Below are positions 6,873-15,460 of a stretch of 23,385 nt of DNA, piece after piece. The position numbers and the translations under genes are program-made. Under the pieces are notes generated by a model. That model did not search any database. It saw nothing but the letters and a program-made list of their open reading frames with translations, and was not told the origin of the DNA. The DNA is from JAVEDQ01 sp035468175 (lineage in GTDB: Bacteria; Actinomycetota; Actinomycetes; Frankiales; Frankiaceae). Each line of letters opens with the position of its first letter. The stretch's first letter is position 1. The stretch is taken from the NCBI GenBank assembly GCA_035468175.1, contig DATITC010000196.1:1-23385 (forward strand), in the 5' to 3' direction.

Positions 6873-9800
6873 ATGGTGGACTCGTTCGTGCACCTGCACG
6901 TGCACACCGAGTACTCCATGCTCGACGGGGCAGCGCGCTTGAAAGATCTGTTCGCCGGGTGCGAGCGGATGGGGATGCCCGCCCTGGCGATGACCGACCA
7001 CGGCAACCTCTATGGCGCCTACGACTTCGCCGGCAAGGCGAAGGCGGCCGGGATCAAGCCGATCATCGGCACCGAGGCCTACATCGCTCCCAACAGCCGC
7101 TTCGAGAAGAAGTTGCCCGACGGCGGGAACGCGAAGACCGACAAGTACAGCCACATGACGCTGTGGTCGGAGAACGAGGAGGGCTACGCCAACCTCATCC
7201 AGCTCTCCAGCCTGGCGAGCCTCGAGGGCTACTACTACAAGCCCCGGATGGACCGCGAGCTGCTGGCCAAGTACGCCAAGGGGATCATCGCGACCACCGG
7301 TTGTCCCGGTGGTGAGGTCAGCCAGGCGCTCGAGCGTGGCAACTACGAGCTCGCGAAGCGGACCGCGGGTGAGTACAACGAGATCTTCGGGCAGGGCAAC
7401 TTCTTCGTCGAGCTGATGCAGCACGGCATCGGCATCGAGAAGCGGACGTTCCCGCAGCTCGTCCAGATCGCCAAGGAGCTCAACCTCCCGCTGGTCGCCA
7501 CGAACGACCTGCACTACACCGACAAGGCCCAGTCCACCGCGCACGAGGTGCTGCTCTGTGTGCAGACCGGCGCGACGCTGGCGGACCCCACGCGGTTCAA
7601 GTTCGAGACCGACGAGTTCTACCTGAAGTCGCCGGCGGAGATGCGGCAGTTGTTCGACGGGCTGGAGGAGGCCTGCGACAACACGCTGCTGATCGCCGAG
7701 CGGGTGCGGCCACCGGCCTTCGCCCCTAAGAAGCTGCTGCCGACGTTCCCGGTGCCCGACGGCGAGGACGAGGAGTCCTGGTTCCGGAAAGAGGTCGAAC
7801 GCGGGGTTCGGACGCGGTACCCGAACGGTCCGACCGAGAAGCAGCGCGCCCAGGTCGACTACGAGGTGCAGGTCATCTTGCAGATGGGCTTCCCGGCCTA
7901 CTTCCTGGTGGTGGCGGACCTCGTCAAGTACGCGAAGGACGCCGCCATCCGCGTCGGTCCGGGCCGTGGTTCCGCCGCTGGCTGCATGGTCAGCTACGTC
8001 CTCGGCATCACCGAGCTCGACCCGCTGCGCTTCGGCCTGATCTTCGAGCGGTTCCTGAACCCGGACCGCGTCTCGATGCCGGACATCGACATGGACTTCG
8101 ACGAGCGTCGGCGCTCCGACATGATCCGGTACGCCACCGAGCGGTACGGCAGCGACAAGGTCGCGCAGATCATCACGTTCGGAACGATCAAAGCGAAAGC
8201 GGCGATCAAGGACTCGTCGCGCGTCCTCGGCTATCCCTACGCGATGGGCGACCGGCTCACCAAGATCTTCCCACCGGCGGTCATGGGGAAGGAGGCGTCA
8301 CTCGACGACTGCTTCAACCCCAGCTCCAAGCGGTACTCCGAGGCCGGTGAGCTGCGCGCGGTCTACGAGACCGAGGCCGACGTCAAGCGGGTCATCGACA
8401 CCGCGCGCGGCCTGGAGGGGCTGAAGCGCCAGGTCGGTGTGCACGCCGCCGGCGTGGTCATGTGCCGCGACCCGCTCACCCAGCACGTGCCGGTGTGGCG
8501 CCGGGACGCCGACGGTGCAGTGATCACCCAGTTCGACATGGGTGCGGTCGAGAGCCTCGGCCTGCTCAAGATGGACTTCCTGGGCCTGCGCAACCTGACG
8601 ATCATCGATGACTGCCTGCGCAACATCAAATCCAACCGCGACCAGGAGATCGTGCTGGAGGACCTCGACCTCGACCAGGACGGGCCCACGTACGACCTGC
8701 TGCAGCGCGGCGAGACCCTGGGCGTGTTCCAGCTCGACGGCGGGCCGATGCGGTCGCTGATGCGCTCGATGAAGCCGACGTCGTTCGACGACATCAGCGC
8801 CCTCATCGCGCTCTACCGACCGGGTCCGATGGGCGCGAACGCGCACAACGACTACGCCGACCGCAAGAACGGACGGAAGCCGGTCGAGCCGATCCACCCG
8901 GAGCTCGCGGAGGCGCTGCAAGACATCCTCGGGGAGACCTACGGCCTGATCGTCTACCAGGAGCAGGTCATGGCCATCGCGCAGAAGCTCGGCGGCTACA
9001 CGCTCGGCCAGGCCGACCTGCTCCGCCGCGCGATGGGCAAGAAGAAGAAGGAGATCCTCGACAAGGAGTACGTGCCGTTCTCGGACGGCATGAAGGCCCA
9101 GGGGTTCTCCGAAAACGCGATCAAGACGATCTGGGACATCCTCGTCCCGTTCTCCGACTACGCGTTCAACAAGGCGCACAGCGCCGGCTACGGACTCGTG
9201 TCGTTCTGGACCGCCTACCTGAAGGCCAACTTCCCGGCCGAATACATGGCCGCGCTGTTGACCAGCGTCCGGGACGACAAGGACAAGACCGCCCTCTACC
9301 TGCAGGAATGCCGGCGCATGGGACTCAAGGTGCTGCCGCCGGACGTCAACGATTCGGACAACGACTTCACCCCCCGCGGCACCGACATCCGCTTCGGGCT
9401 CGGTGCGGTCCGCAACGTCGGCAGCAATGTGGTCGAGTCGATCGCCAGGACCCGGGTGGCCAAGGGCCGCTTCGCCGATTTCGCGGACTTCGCCGAGAAG
9501 GCGGAGATCGTCGCCTGCAACAAGCGCACGGTGGAGTCGTTGATCAAGGCGGGCGCCTTCGACTCGCTCGGGCATCCTCGGCGCGGGTTGCTGCAGATCC
9601 ACGCGGACGTGATCGATGCCTGCATCGACATCAAGCGGGCGGAAGCCGCCGGGCAGTTCTCGTTGTTCGGGGGAGACCCGGGTAACGCGCCGGCGGCCGA
9701 GTCGGCCTTCGACGTCGCCGTGCCGGAGGGGGAGTGGGAGAAGAAGCTCCTGCTCGCCTATGAGCGGGAGATGCTCGGTCTCTATGTCAGCGACCATCCG

Positions 9801-10367
9801 CTGCTCGGGGTCGAGCACATCATCGCGAACGCGGCCGACCACACCATCGCGGATCTCGCCGACGGGACCGACGACGGCGCGATCGTCATGGTCGGCGGGA
9901 TCCTCGCCGGCCTGACCCGAAAGGTCACGAAGCAGGGCAGCCCCTGGGCGGTGGCTCAGCTCGAGGACCTGGACGGTGGGGTGGAGACCTTGTTCTTCCC
10001 CGCCACGTACGCGGCGGTCGCCCATCAGCTGGTGGAGGACGAGGTCGTGCTGGTCAAGGCCCGGGTGGACAAGCGGGAGGACATGCCACGGCTCATAGCC
10101 ATGGAGCTCTCGGTGCCCGACGTGACCCAGGGCCCACGCGGTCCGCTCACGGTCGACCTGCAGGCTTCCCGGTGCAACCCGCCACTGGTGCAGAAGCTGA
10201 AGGAAGTGCTGAGCACCCATCCCGGCGCCACCGAGGTGCGGATGCAGCTCGTAGGGAACTCGCGGGTGACGACGCTTCGCCTGGACGATCGGCTGCGGGT
10301 GAGCGTCAGCGCATCGTTGGTGGCGGATCTCAAGGAGCTGCTCGGTCCTGGCTGCGTTTCGGGATGA
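6873..10367 (+). CDS. dnaE: DNA polymerase III alpha subunit (DnaE1)
   Basis: Catalytic subunit of the replicative DNA polymerase, 1164 residues. The N-terminal PHP domain keeps metal-ligand motifs (HLHVHTEYS with His9 and His11, then TDHGN). In mycobacteria this domain is the replicative proofreading exonuclease, so activity is likely here too. The polymerase active site has PDIDMDFD with Asp404 and Asp406, and KMDFLGLRNL with Asp568; these match E. coli Asp401, Asp403 and Asp555. GPGRGSAAG, finger-domain KAHSAGYG and the OB-fold region (about 990-1070) are all present. ATG 6873 is preceded by GGGAGG with 9-base spacing. No frameshift or intein was found. It stands alone between two non-coding stretches. 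Confidence 0.98.
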   Translation: MVDSFVHLHVHTEYSMLDGAARLKDLFAGCERMGMPALAMTDHGNLYGAYDFAGKAKAAGIKPIIGTEAYIAPNSRFEKKLPDGGNAKTDKYSHMTLWSENEEGYANLIQLSSLASLEGYYYKPRMDRELLAKYAKGIIATTGCPGGEVSQALERGNYELAKRTAGEYNEIFGQGNFFVELMQHGIGIEKRTFPQLVQIAKELNLPLVATNDLHYTDKAQSTAHEVLLCVQTGATLADPTRFKFETDEFYLKSPAEMRQLFDGLEEACDNTLLIAERVRPPAFAPKKLLPTFPVPDGEDEESWFRKEVERGVRTRYPNGPTEKQRAQVDYEVQVILQMGFPAYFLVVADLVKYAKDAAIRVGPGRGSAAGCMVSYVLGITELDPLRFGLIFERFLNPDRVSMPDIDMDFDERRRSDMIRYATERYGSDKVAQIITFGTIKAKAAIKDSSRVLGYPYAMGDRLTKIFPPAVMGKEASLDDCFNPSSKRYSEAGELRAVYETEADVKRVIDTARGLEGLKRQVGVHAAGVVMCRDPLTQHVPVWRRDADGAVITQFDMGAVESLGLLKMDFLGLRNLTIIDDCLRNIKSNRDQEIVLEDLDLDQDGPTYDLLQRGETLGVFQLDGGPMRSLMRSMKPTSFDDISALIALYRPGPMGANAHNDYADRKNGRKPVEPIHPELAEALQDILGETYGLIVYQEQVMAIAQKLGGYTLGQADLLRRAMGKKKKEILDKEYVPFSDGMKAQGFSENAIKTIWDILVPFSDYAFNKAHSAGYGLVSFWTAYLKANFPAEYMAALLTSVRDDKDKTALYLQECRRMGLKVLPPDVNDSDNDFTPRGTDIRFGLGAVRNVGSNVVESIARTRVAKGRFADFADFAEKAEIVACNKRTVESLIKAGAFDSLGHPRRGLLQIHADVIDACIDIKRAEAAGQFSLFGGDPGNAPAAESAFDVAVPEGEWEKKLLLAYEREMLGLYVSDHPLLGVEHIIANAADHTIADLADGTDDGAIVMVGGILAGLTRKVTKQGSPWAVAQLEDLDGGVETLFFPATYAAVAHQLVEDEVVLVKARVDKREDMPRLIAMELSVPDVTQGPRGPLTVDLQASRCNPPLVQKLKEVLSTHPGATEVRMQLVGNSRVTTLRLDDRLRVSVSASLVADLKELLGPGCVSG

Positions 10368-10384
10368 GGTGCCAGGATGAGTAC

Positions 10385-10402
10385 GCGGGTCGCCCGACCC
10401 GC
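10385..10402. promoter_or_regulatory. Inverted repeat between dnaE and next gene
   Basis: GCGGGTCG and CGACCCGC form a perfect 8-base inverted repeat with a 2-base centre in the 64-base gap after dnaE. It may act as a weak terminator or as a protein-binding site. It lies 18 bases after the dnaE stop and 30 bases before the next start. Confidence 0.35.
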
Positions 10403-10431
10403 GGAGCAGCAGGATCGCAGCGAGGGAGTAC

Positions 10432-11076
10432 GTGTTGAGGCTGGCCAATGGTGCCCACGACGTACTAGACGCCGAGCGGTTGGTGGCGGAGTACGTCAGT
10501 CCCCAGAAGCGGGGCCTGCGGTACGCCTATCCGTACTACGACGGGCTGGAGACCAACGGCGACCCGACCCGGCTCTGTACCGGCGATCTGCTCGCCCCGA
10601 CCCTGCTCGGCGTGCACGTCGACCCGGACCGGATGCACACGCTCACCGCGCTGATGCCGTTGCTGCAGCGGGGTCTCGACCAGCTGTTGCCGGTCGACCT
10701 CGTCGAAGCCGACGACGACACCTGTGACCATGTTGCGGCGCTGTACGATCCGCTGGACGACCCGGCCGTCGAGGACCGGGACGTCAAGGGCTCGCTACTG
10801 GCGAAGGTGCTGCACCGCAAGCGCCCAGGGCTCGTGCCGCTGTTCGACAGCAAGGTGCAGATCTTCTATCAGCACGAGGCCTGCGTCCCGCCGGCACCGC
10901 CCGGCGGCCGCACCGTCCGGGAGTTCATGGGTCTGCTGATCCGCGCGATGCGGCAGGACCTCCGGGACAACGCGGACGAGTTCGCCCACCTCTGCGCCCT
11001 CGTTCCGGCCGGCGGCCCGCCGGTGACACCCCTGCGCGTGCTGGACATCGTTGTCTGGATGAGCAGCCTCGTCTGA
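10432..11076 (+). CDS. Uncharacterised protein, possibly DUF6308 family
   Basis: A soluble protein of 214 residues with no signal peptide or membrane helix. I do not recognise a function. Its composition and the patterns YVSPQKRGLRYAYPYYDGL, RLCTGDLLAPTLL and KVLHRKRPGLVPLFDSKV loosely recall the actinobacterial DUF6308 family, but this assignment is from memory and weak. The HRKRP--VPLFDSKV segment resembles the part of helix-hairpin-helix-like proteins where a basic turn precedes a hydrophobic strand, so nucleic-acid contact is conceivable but unproven. The GTG start at 10432 follows GAGGGAG with good spacing. It lies 64 bases after dnaE and 74 bases before the ABC transporter genes. Confidence 0.65.
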   Translation: MLRLANGAHDVLDAERLVAEYVSPQKRGLRYAYPYYDGLETNGDPTRLCTGDLLAPTLLGVHVDPDRMHTLTALMPLLQRGLDQLLPVDLVEADDDTCDHVAALYDPLDDPAVEDRDVKGSLLAKVLHRKRPGLVPLFDSKVQIFYQHEACVPPAPPGGRTVREFMGLLIRAMRQDLRDNADEFAHLCALVPAGGPPVTPLRVLDIVVWMSSLV

Positions 11077-11120
11077 CGCAGGCCAAGCCCGCAGAACCGA
11101 CGGCCGCGCGCTCCGCCTGC

Positions 11121-11126
11121 CACACT
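11121..11126 (+). promoter_or_regulatory. Possible -10 box for ABC transporter genes
   Basis: CACACT lies 6 bases before an in-frame GTG (11133) and 24 bases before the preferred GTG (11151). It would give either a leaderless mRNA or an 18-base leader carrying the GGGAGG ribosome-binding site. Confidence 0.35.
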
Positions 11127-11150
11127 GGAGGAGTGCGAGGGAGGTCTGTC

Positions 11151-12176
11151 GTGGAGCGGGAGAGGCTCGACGACGCCTCGGCGCGTCCCGCCGGTCCGGT
11201 CTCCGGTACGACCTTTGACCCAGCTGCGGGCTCGGGGCTCGCCTTCTCCATCCGTGGGCTCACCCGCCGGCACGGCAGCGTGCTCGCCAACGATCACCTC
11301 GACCTCGACATCGGGGTCGGTGAGGTCTTCGGCCTGCTCGGGCCGAACGGCGCCGGGAAGACCACGCTGGTCCGCCAGCTCGTTGGACTGCTCAGCCCGG
11401 ATGAGGGCAGCGTTCACCTGCTCGGCCGGGATCTGACCGTGCATCCGGGGATCGCCGCGCACCACGTCGCCTATTTGCCGCAGGACGAGGCGGCGCTGGC
11501 CGATCTCCCGGTCCGGCTCGCGGTGGAGACGACCGCCCGGCTGCGCGGGTTGAGCCGGCGTCAGGCGGTCGCGGCCACCGACGAGCTGATCGAAGAACTC
11601 GACCTGACACCACTCGCGCAACGCATCGTCGGGCGCCTGTCCGGTGGACAGCGTCGGCTGGCCGGTGTGGCGACCGTTCTGGCCGGTGACCGTCCCGTCC
11701 TCGTGCTCGACGAGCCGACCACCGGGCTGGACCCTTACGCCCGTCGTGCGGTCTGGTCCGCCTTGGACCGGCGCCGTCAGGACCGCGGGACGACCGTCGT
11801 GCTCGTGACCCACAACGTCCTCGAGGCGGAAGCCGTCCTGGATCGGGTGGCCGTGCTCGACCACGGCCGGGTCATCGCCTGCGACACCCCGGGACGGCTG
11901 AAGGCGAAGGTCAGCGACGAGGTGCGGCTCGAGCTGGTTTGGCGCTCCGAGCCACTGCTCGACGACAGCACCGTCGCCGGGCTGGCGCCACGCGCCGTCG
12001 TCTCCGGACGCCGATGGAGCCTCCGGCTGCCGGTCGTCGAGGCCCGCGAGGCGTTGGCTCGGCTCACGACGGGGGCGGCCTTCGCCGCACTCGACGACTT
12101 CACCCTCGCCACCCCGACCCTGGAAGACGTCTATCTCGCGCTCGGTGGCGCCGCCGATGACCTGGAGCGCGGGTGA
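11151..12176 (+). CDS. ABC transporter ATP-binding protein
   Basis: ATPase subunit of an ABC-2 type transporter, 341 residues from this start. Visible motifs, in order, are Walker A GPNGAGKTT, Q-loop YLPQDE, signature LSGGQRR, Walker B VLVLDEPTTGLD and H-loop VTHN. After the ATPase domain comes a C-terminal extension of about 100 residues (EVRLELVWRSEP onward, ending LEDVYLALGG), typical of DrrA/CcmA-like exporters. GTG 11151 is preferred because GGGAGG lies 6 bases upstream; GTG 11133, six codons earlier, is in frame and would be leaderless. The stop overlaps the permease start (GTGA), so the two subunits are translationally coupled. Substrate unknown. Confidence 0.9.
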   Translation: MERERLDDASARPAGPVSGTTFDPAAGSGLAFSIRGLTRRHGSVLANDHLDLDIGVGEVFGLLGPNGAGKTTLVRQLVGLLSPDEGSVHLLGRDLTVHPGIAAHHVAYLPQDEAALADLPVRLAVETTARLRGLSRRQAVAATDELIEELDLTPLAQRIVGRLSGGQRRLAGVATVLAGDRPVLVLDEPTTGLDPYARRAVWSALDRRRQDRGTTVVLVTHNVLEAEAVLDRVAVLDHGRVIACDTPGRLKAKVSDEVRLELVWRSEPLLDDSTVAGLAPRAVVSGRRWSLRLPVVEAREALARLTTGAAFAALDDFTLATPTLEDVYLALGGAADDLERG

Positions 12177-13003
12177 CCAGCCCAGCCGCCACGGCGCCGC
12201 CCGGTCGTCCGGCCCGGCCACCGGGACGGGAGTCTCCGGCGGCGCGGTCCTCGATGTCGGGTCCCGGCTTGCTGACCGCGCTGCGGCTGGTCTACGTCCA
12301 GCAGTTCGCGCGGGTGCGGGTCGCCCGTGTGCCGCTGCTGTTCGTCGCCGCGTTGCAGTCGGTAGGGATCCTGCTGCTGCTCCGCGGGGTCGTGAACAGC
12401 GAGGACGGCATCGTCCGCGCCCAGGTCGTGGCCGGCTCGACGGTCCTGGTCGTCGCGTTCGTCGCGCTCAACTTGCTCGCCCAGCGCTTCGGGTCGATGC
12501 GGGCCACCGGCGCCCTGGACTACTACGGCGCGCTGCCCGTCCCTCCCGCCGCCGTGGTGCTGGGCACGGCCGCCTCATACGCCACCATGGCCGTTCCCGG
12601 CACCATCGTCACCGCCGTCGTCGGGGCGCTGCTTTACCAGCTGCCGCTGGCCGGTCTGTGGTTGCTCGTCCCGGTGGTCCTGTTCGCCGGAGCGTCCCTC
12701 GCCGGGATCGGCGCCCTGCTCGGACTGTTGGCCCCCCGTCCGGAGCTCGCCACGGTCGCCGGTCAGCTCGGCATGAGCGCGGTGCTGTTCCTGAGCATCA
12801 TCCCGTCCTCGAAGCTGCCGTTGCTGCTGCGACCGGTGCGGGCCGCGGTGCCCAGCACCTATGCGGCCGACGCGCTCGCCGCCGGGCTTCGGCCGTCGCC
12901 GGACTGGGCGTCGGTCGCGGTCGATCTCGGGATCTGCGCGGTGGTCGCCCTCGTCGCGCTGGCCCTCGGCGGCTGGGCCCTGCGCCGTGCCTACCGGCAC
13001 TGA
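12173..13003 (+). CDS. ABC-2 type transporter permease
   Basis: Integral membrane subunit paired with the upstream ATPase, 276 residues. After a Pro/Arg-rich cytoplasmic N-terminus (about 35 residues) there are six hydrophobic segments, in the ABC-2 layout. A conserved-looking segment RFGSMRATGALDYYGALPVPPAAVVLG follows the second helix, and the SSKLPLLLRPVRAAVPSTYAADAL stretch precedes the last helix. GTG at 12173 shares bases with the TGA of the ATPase gene. ABC genes are also found near dnaE/hisD in Streptomyces, so a conserved but uncharacterised exporter is likely. Direction and substrate cannot be read from the sequence. Confidence 0.85.
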   Translation: MTSPAATAPPGRPARPPGRESPAARSSMSGPGLLTALRLVYVQQFARVRVARVPLLFVAALQSVGILLLLRGVVNSEDGIVRAQVVAGSTVLVVAFVALNLLAQRFGSMRATGALDYYGALPVPPAAVVLGTAASYATMAVPGTIVTAVVGALLYQLPLAGLWLLVPVVLFAGASLAGIGALLGLLAPRPELATVAGQLGMSAVLFLSIIPSSKLPLLLRPVRAAVPSTYAADALAAGLRPSPDWASVAVDLGICAVVALVALALGGWALRRAYRH

Positions 13004-13092
13004 CGTCCTTCGAGCAGTCCGACGACGCGCCTCGAACCGCCCGTTGGTGAGCGCCGGGTCCGCGCGCCTGCGGGGGTTGCTGATCCTTTTGC

Positions 13093-13098
13093 TTCACT
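13093..13098 (+). promoter_or_regulatory. Possible -10 box, leaderless start of the 13105 gene
   Basis: TTCACT is followed by six bases (GGGGGA) and GTG at 13105. The G-run is too close to the start to act as a normal Shine-Dalgarno. Confidence 0.35.
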
Positions 13099-13104
13099 GG
13101 GGGA

Positions 13105-13779
13105 GTGACCAACCCGGGGCCGGACGGGAACGTGTGGAGCGCACCCACGCCACCCCCTCGTGCGAACGACAGCTGGCAGGGGGCGACCTACGGGACGCCC
13201 TTCGGTTCCCCCGGGCCCCGGCCCCGCCCCGCCAGGTCCTCGTTGGCGACCACCGGTGACGTCGTCGCCGGCGTGCTGTCCGCTGGGATCATGCTGATCG
13301 CCGGCGTGCCGCTCGGGCTGCTCTGGGGGGCGACCGCTCCCACCGTGGACGTCGCCGACCTGCTGAACAACAGCGCGGAGACGGCGCTGGAGGCTCAGCC
13401 TGCTGCCGACGCCCGCTTCGCCGTGATCGCCGCTGTCTTCGGACTGGTCGCGGGACTGTTCGCGGTGTGGCGAGGCCGTCGGGCCGGCTGGCCGCTCCCG
13501 GTCGGCCTGCTCCTCGGCGGGCTCGGCGGCTCGCTCATCGCCGGTCAGGTCGGGCACCTGATCGCCAGTAGCGACGCGCTGGCCAAGGTGCCGCCGACGG
13601 CTAACCCGCTCGTCCGGGACCTCGTCGATGTGGGCGTGCGGGCCGAGGGCGTGCACGCGGTCTATCCGCTGGTCGCGCTCGTGGTGTTCCTGGTGCTGGT
13701 CGCCCTCACGACGAAGGCGGAGCCGCTACAGGTGCCGGACGAACCTCCGGCCGGCGCCTGGTGGTCCTCGCCGCGCTAA
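13105..13779 (+). CDS. Four-helix membrane protein, DUF2567-like
   Basis: A predicted integral membrane protein of 224 residues. A Pro/Gly-rich cytoplasmic N-terminus of about 48 residues is followed by four hydrophobic helices. These lie at about 50-76 (GVLSAGIMLIAGVPLGLLWG), 104-124 (VIAAVFGLVAGLFAVW), 131-156 (PVGLLLGGLGGSLIAG) and 190-208 (VYPLVALVVFLVLVAL). A roughly 25-residue extracellular loop separates helices 1 and 2. Layout and location near hisD match DUF2567 proteins of actinomycetes (such as those near Rv1591 and in Streptomyces), whose function is unknown. Assigned from topology and context, not a catalytic motif. The GTG start is 6 bases after a -10-like TTCACT. It converges with the lipoprotein gene. 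Confidence 0.75.
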   Translation: MTNPGPDGNVWSAPTPPPRANDSWQGATYGTPFGSPGPRPRPARSSLATTGDVVAGVLSAGIMLIAGVPLGLLWGATAPTVDVADLLNNSAETALEAQPAADARFAVIAAVFGLVAGLFAVWRGRRAGWPLPVGLLLGGLGGSLIAGQVGHLIASSDALAKVPPTANPLVRDLVDVGVRAEGVHAVYPLVALVVFLVLVALTTKAEPLQVPDEPPAGAWWSSPR

Positions 13780-13801
13780 GCTCCGCTGGGCTCATCTCGC
13801 G

Positions 13802-13831
13802 GCCTGACTTCAGGTGGCCCTGACTTCAGGC
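13802..13831. terminator. Bidirectional terminator between convergent genes
   Basis: Two copies of CCTGACTTCAGG (13803-13814 and 13819-13830) with TGGC between them. With the flanking G and C they can fold into a 13-bp stem with two central mismatches and a 4-base loop. It sits in the 87-base gap between the 13105-13779 gene (plus) and the lipoprotein gene (minus), the expected place for a shared terminator. Confidence 0.6.
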
Positions 13832-13866
13832 GCCCTGAGTGCGCGTCGCTGCATGCGACCGGCCCG

Positions 13867-15384
13867 TCAGCCGAGCAAGTCAACGCCGAACCGCCGGGGG
13901 AGGCTCGCCCGTAGCGCGGACGCGGCCTGCAGGGCACCGGGCCGCTGCTGTTGCAGGGCCGCGCGCCGCGGAGCCGCGGTGTCAGCGAGGTCGGCCGCGT
14001 AGCGGGACAGCAAACGGAGCTGCGTCTTCGTCCGGGCGTCGGGGGCGAGGGTCGCAGCATTCTGCAGCGACGCGCTCCAGCGGCGCAGGGCGGCCGGAGC
14101 CGGACGGGCGGAGTCGGGACGTTGGTGCAGGCTGGCCCAAAGCGCCTTCCGGAACGCTGCCGATCCACCCTTCCCGATGGACGCGGGTGCCGGCTTCGCC
14201 AGGGTCAGCCCGTCGATGTGCCAGGCGGTCGCGACCGGGGCCGATGGGACTGCGGGCACTGCCGAAGCCTGGTGGGGGACCGGAACCGGGGCTGGGAGCG
14301 GGGAGCCGAGCGGCTGCGGCGTGGGCAGCACAGCGGTGCCGTCCGTTTGGTCGGTCGGCTTCGGCTTCTGGTGCCCCAACTTGCCAGTCGTGTTGTTGCT
14401 GGGCTTGTCCTTCGTGTCGCCCACCGGGGCCAGCACCTCGCCCGAAGGCTGGTCGCCAGCGTGTTCACCAGTGCTGTCGCCGGTGTTGTCGGCAATGTTC
14501 TCGTCGGTGTTGTCGGACGTGGGCGTGTCGGTCGACGGCGGAAGCTGGGCGGTGCCGTCCGTTTGGTCGGTCGGCTTCGGCTTCTGGTGCCCCGACTTGC
14601 CAGTCGTGTTGTTGCAGGGCTTGTCCTTCGTGTCGCCCACCGGGGCCGGCGCCTCGCCCGAAGGCTGGTCGCCAGCGTGTTCACCCGTGTCGTCGCCGGT
14701 GTTGTCGGCAGTGTGGCGAACCGAGTCGACCTCGTCGGTGTTGTCGGACGTGGGCGTGTCGGTCGACGGCGGCATCGCGGCGAGCAGTGCCGGGAACGAG
14801 ACGGCGCTCGGGAGCCGGGGCGTGTCGGTCTCCTGCGCCTGCCCGGGCGGCACGGTGACGTCGCTGTGCTTCGCCGGAACCTTCAGTGCCGGAGCGTCGG
14901 CCAGGATGCTGGCACCGTCTTCGGACCCGCTCTCCGGCGCCGGCAGCGGCTCGGGCTGCGGTTCGACAACGGGCACGGGCTGGAGCTTCGGCTTCGGCCG
15001 GTCGTCGAGCAGGATGCCCCATGGCGCGCGGGTGCCGACGCGGTAGTTGTCGCCGGGCACCGCGGAGGTCCCGGCCGGCCCGGGCACGTAGCCGGGCCGC
15101 GTGCGCAGACCGCCGGTGCTGCCCGCCGGGCCCGGGGTGATGTTCGCGCCGGCCGTGCCCGAGGTCGGTACCGGGCGCCCGTCTGCCGTCAGCGGCACCG
15201 ACGCGCCGCCGTCACCGCGCGAGGTCGAAGGCTCGACCGGCACCTGACCGCCCGGCGTGCCGAGGGCCGGCCCGGCGGCGGAGGGCGGCAGCGGAGCCTG
15301 ACGCTCCGCGTTCGAACAGGCCGCAAGCGCCGGGGCGCCGGTGGTGGCGGCGAGGGCGAGCAAGAGAACTGTCCGCTTTGTCAT
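13867..15384 (-). CDS. Secreted lipoprotein with tandem-duplicated low-complexity region
   Basis: 505 residues. A lipoprotein signal peptide (MTKR then a hydrophobic stretch) ends in lipobox LAAC with Cys23 as the lipidation site, so it should be anchored outside the membrane after LspA cleavage. Residues about 30-200 are Pro/Gly/Ala-rich and disordered. Residues 205-279 and 282-351 are two nearly identical Asp/Thr/Lys/Pro-rich repeats beginning PPSTDTPTSDNTDE and ending PTDQTDGTA. The last 118 residues (388-505, from WHIDGLTL) form an Arg/Ala/Leu-rich helical domain of unknown function. There is no catalytic motif. The repeat-plus-helical-tail plan suggests a cell-wall spacer or scaffold protein (inference). 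ATG 15384 is 8 bases after a minus-strand TAACCT, so it may be leaderless. Confidence 0.85.
   Translation of the reverse strand: MTKRTVLLLALAATTGAPALAACSNAERQAPLPPSAAGPALGTPGGQVPVEPSTSRGDGGASVPLTADGRPVPTSGTAGANITPGPAGSTGGLRTRPGYVPGPAGTSAVPGDNYRVGTRAPWGILLDDRPKPKLQPVPVVEPQPEPLPAPESGSEDGASILADAPALKVPAKHSDVTVPPGQAQETDTPRLPSAVSFPALLAAMPPSTDTPTSDNTDEVDSVRHTADNTGDDTGEHAGDQPSGEAPAPVGDTKDKPCNNTTGKSGHQKPKPTDQTDGTAQLPPSTDTPTSDNTDENIADNTGDSTGEHAGDQPSGEVLAPVGDTKDKPSNNTTGKLGHQKPKPTDQTDGTAVLPTPQPLGSPLPAPVPVPHQASAVPAVPSAPVATAWHIDGLTLAKPAPASIGKGGSAAFRKALWASLHQRPDSARPAPAALRRWSASLQNAATLAPDARTKTQLRLLSRYAADLADTAAPRRAALQQQRPGALQAASALRASLPRRFGVDLLG
14333..14772. repeat. Intragenic tandem duplication (209 + 224 bases)
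   Basis: Copy one is 14333-14541 and copy two 14549-14772. They begin with an identical 45-base stretch and then differ by only a handful of substitutions, plus a 15-base insertion (5 residues) in copy two. Both copies are in frame in the lipoprotein gene. Confidence 0.95.
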
Positions 15385-15392
15385 GAGACGGG

Positions 15393-15398
15393 AGGTTA
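15393..15398 (-). promoter_or_regulatory. Possible -10 box for the lipoprotein gene
   Basis: TAACCT on the minus strand, 8 bases before the ATG at 15384. No Shine-Dalgarno precedes the ATG. Confidence 0.35.
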
Positions 15399-15460
15399 CC
15401 CCGTGTAATCAAATCCGAATGAGGTTGTCCACAAACGGAACTCCTACGAAGGAAACGACT

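Noticed and set aside
8298..10448. 716-residue minus-strand open frame across dnaE
   Set aside because: Exact antisense shadow of dnaE codons with no family-like motifs; long antisense frames are expected at this GC.
13803..13830. CRISPR-like or IS-end repeat (CCTGACTTCAGG twice)
   Set aside because: Only two copies with 4 bases between; position between convergent genes and foldback fit a terminator.
13951..15408. 485-residue plus-strand frame opposite the lipoprotein gene
   Set aside because: The minus-strand frame has a signal peptide, lipobox and sensible composition; the plus-strand one is Arg/Gly/Val-rich without domain features. The repeats appear in it only because the DNA is duplicated.
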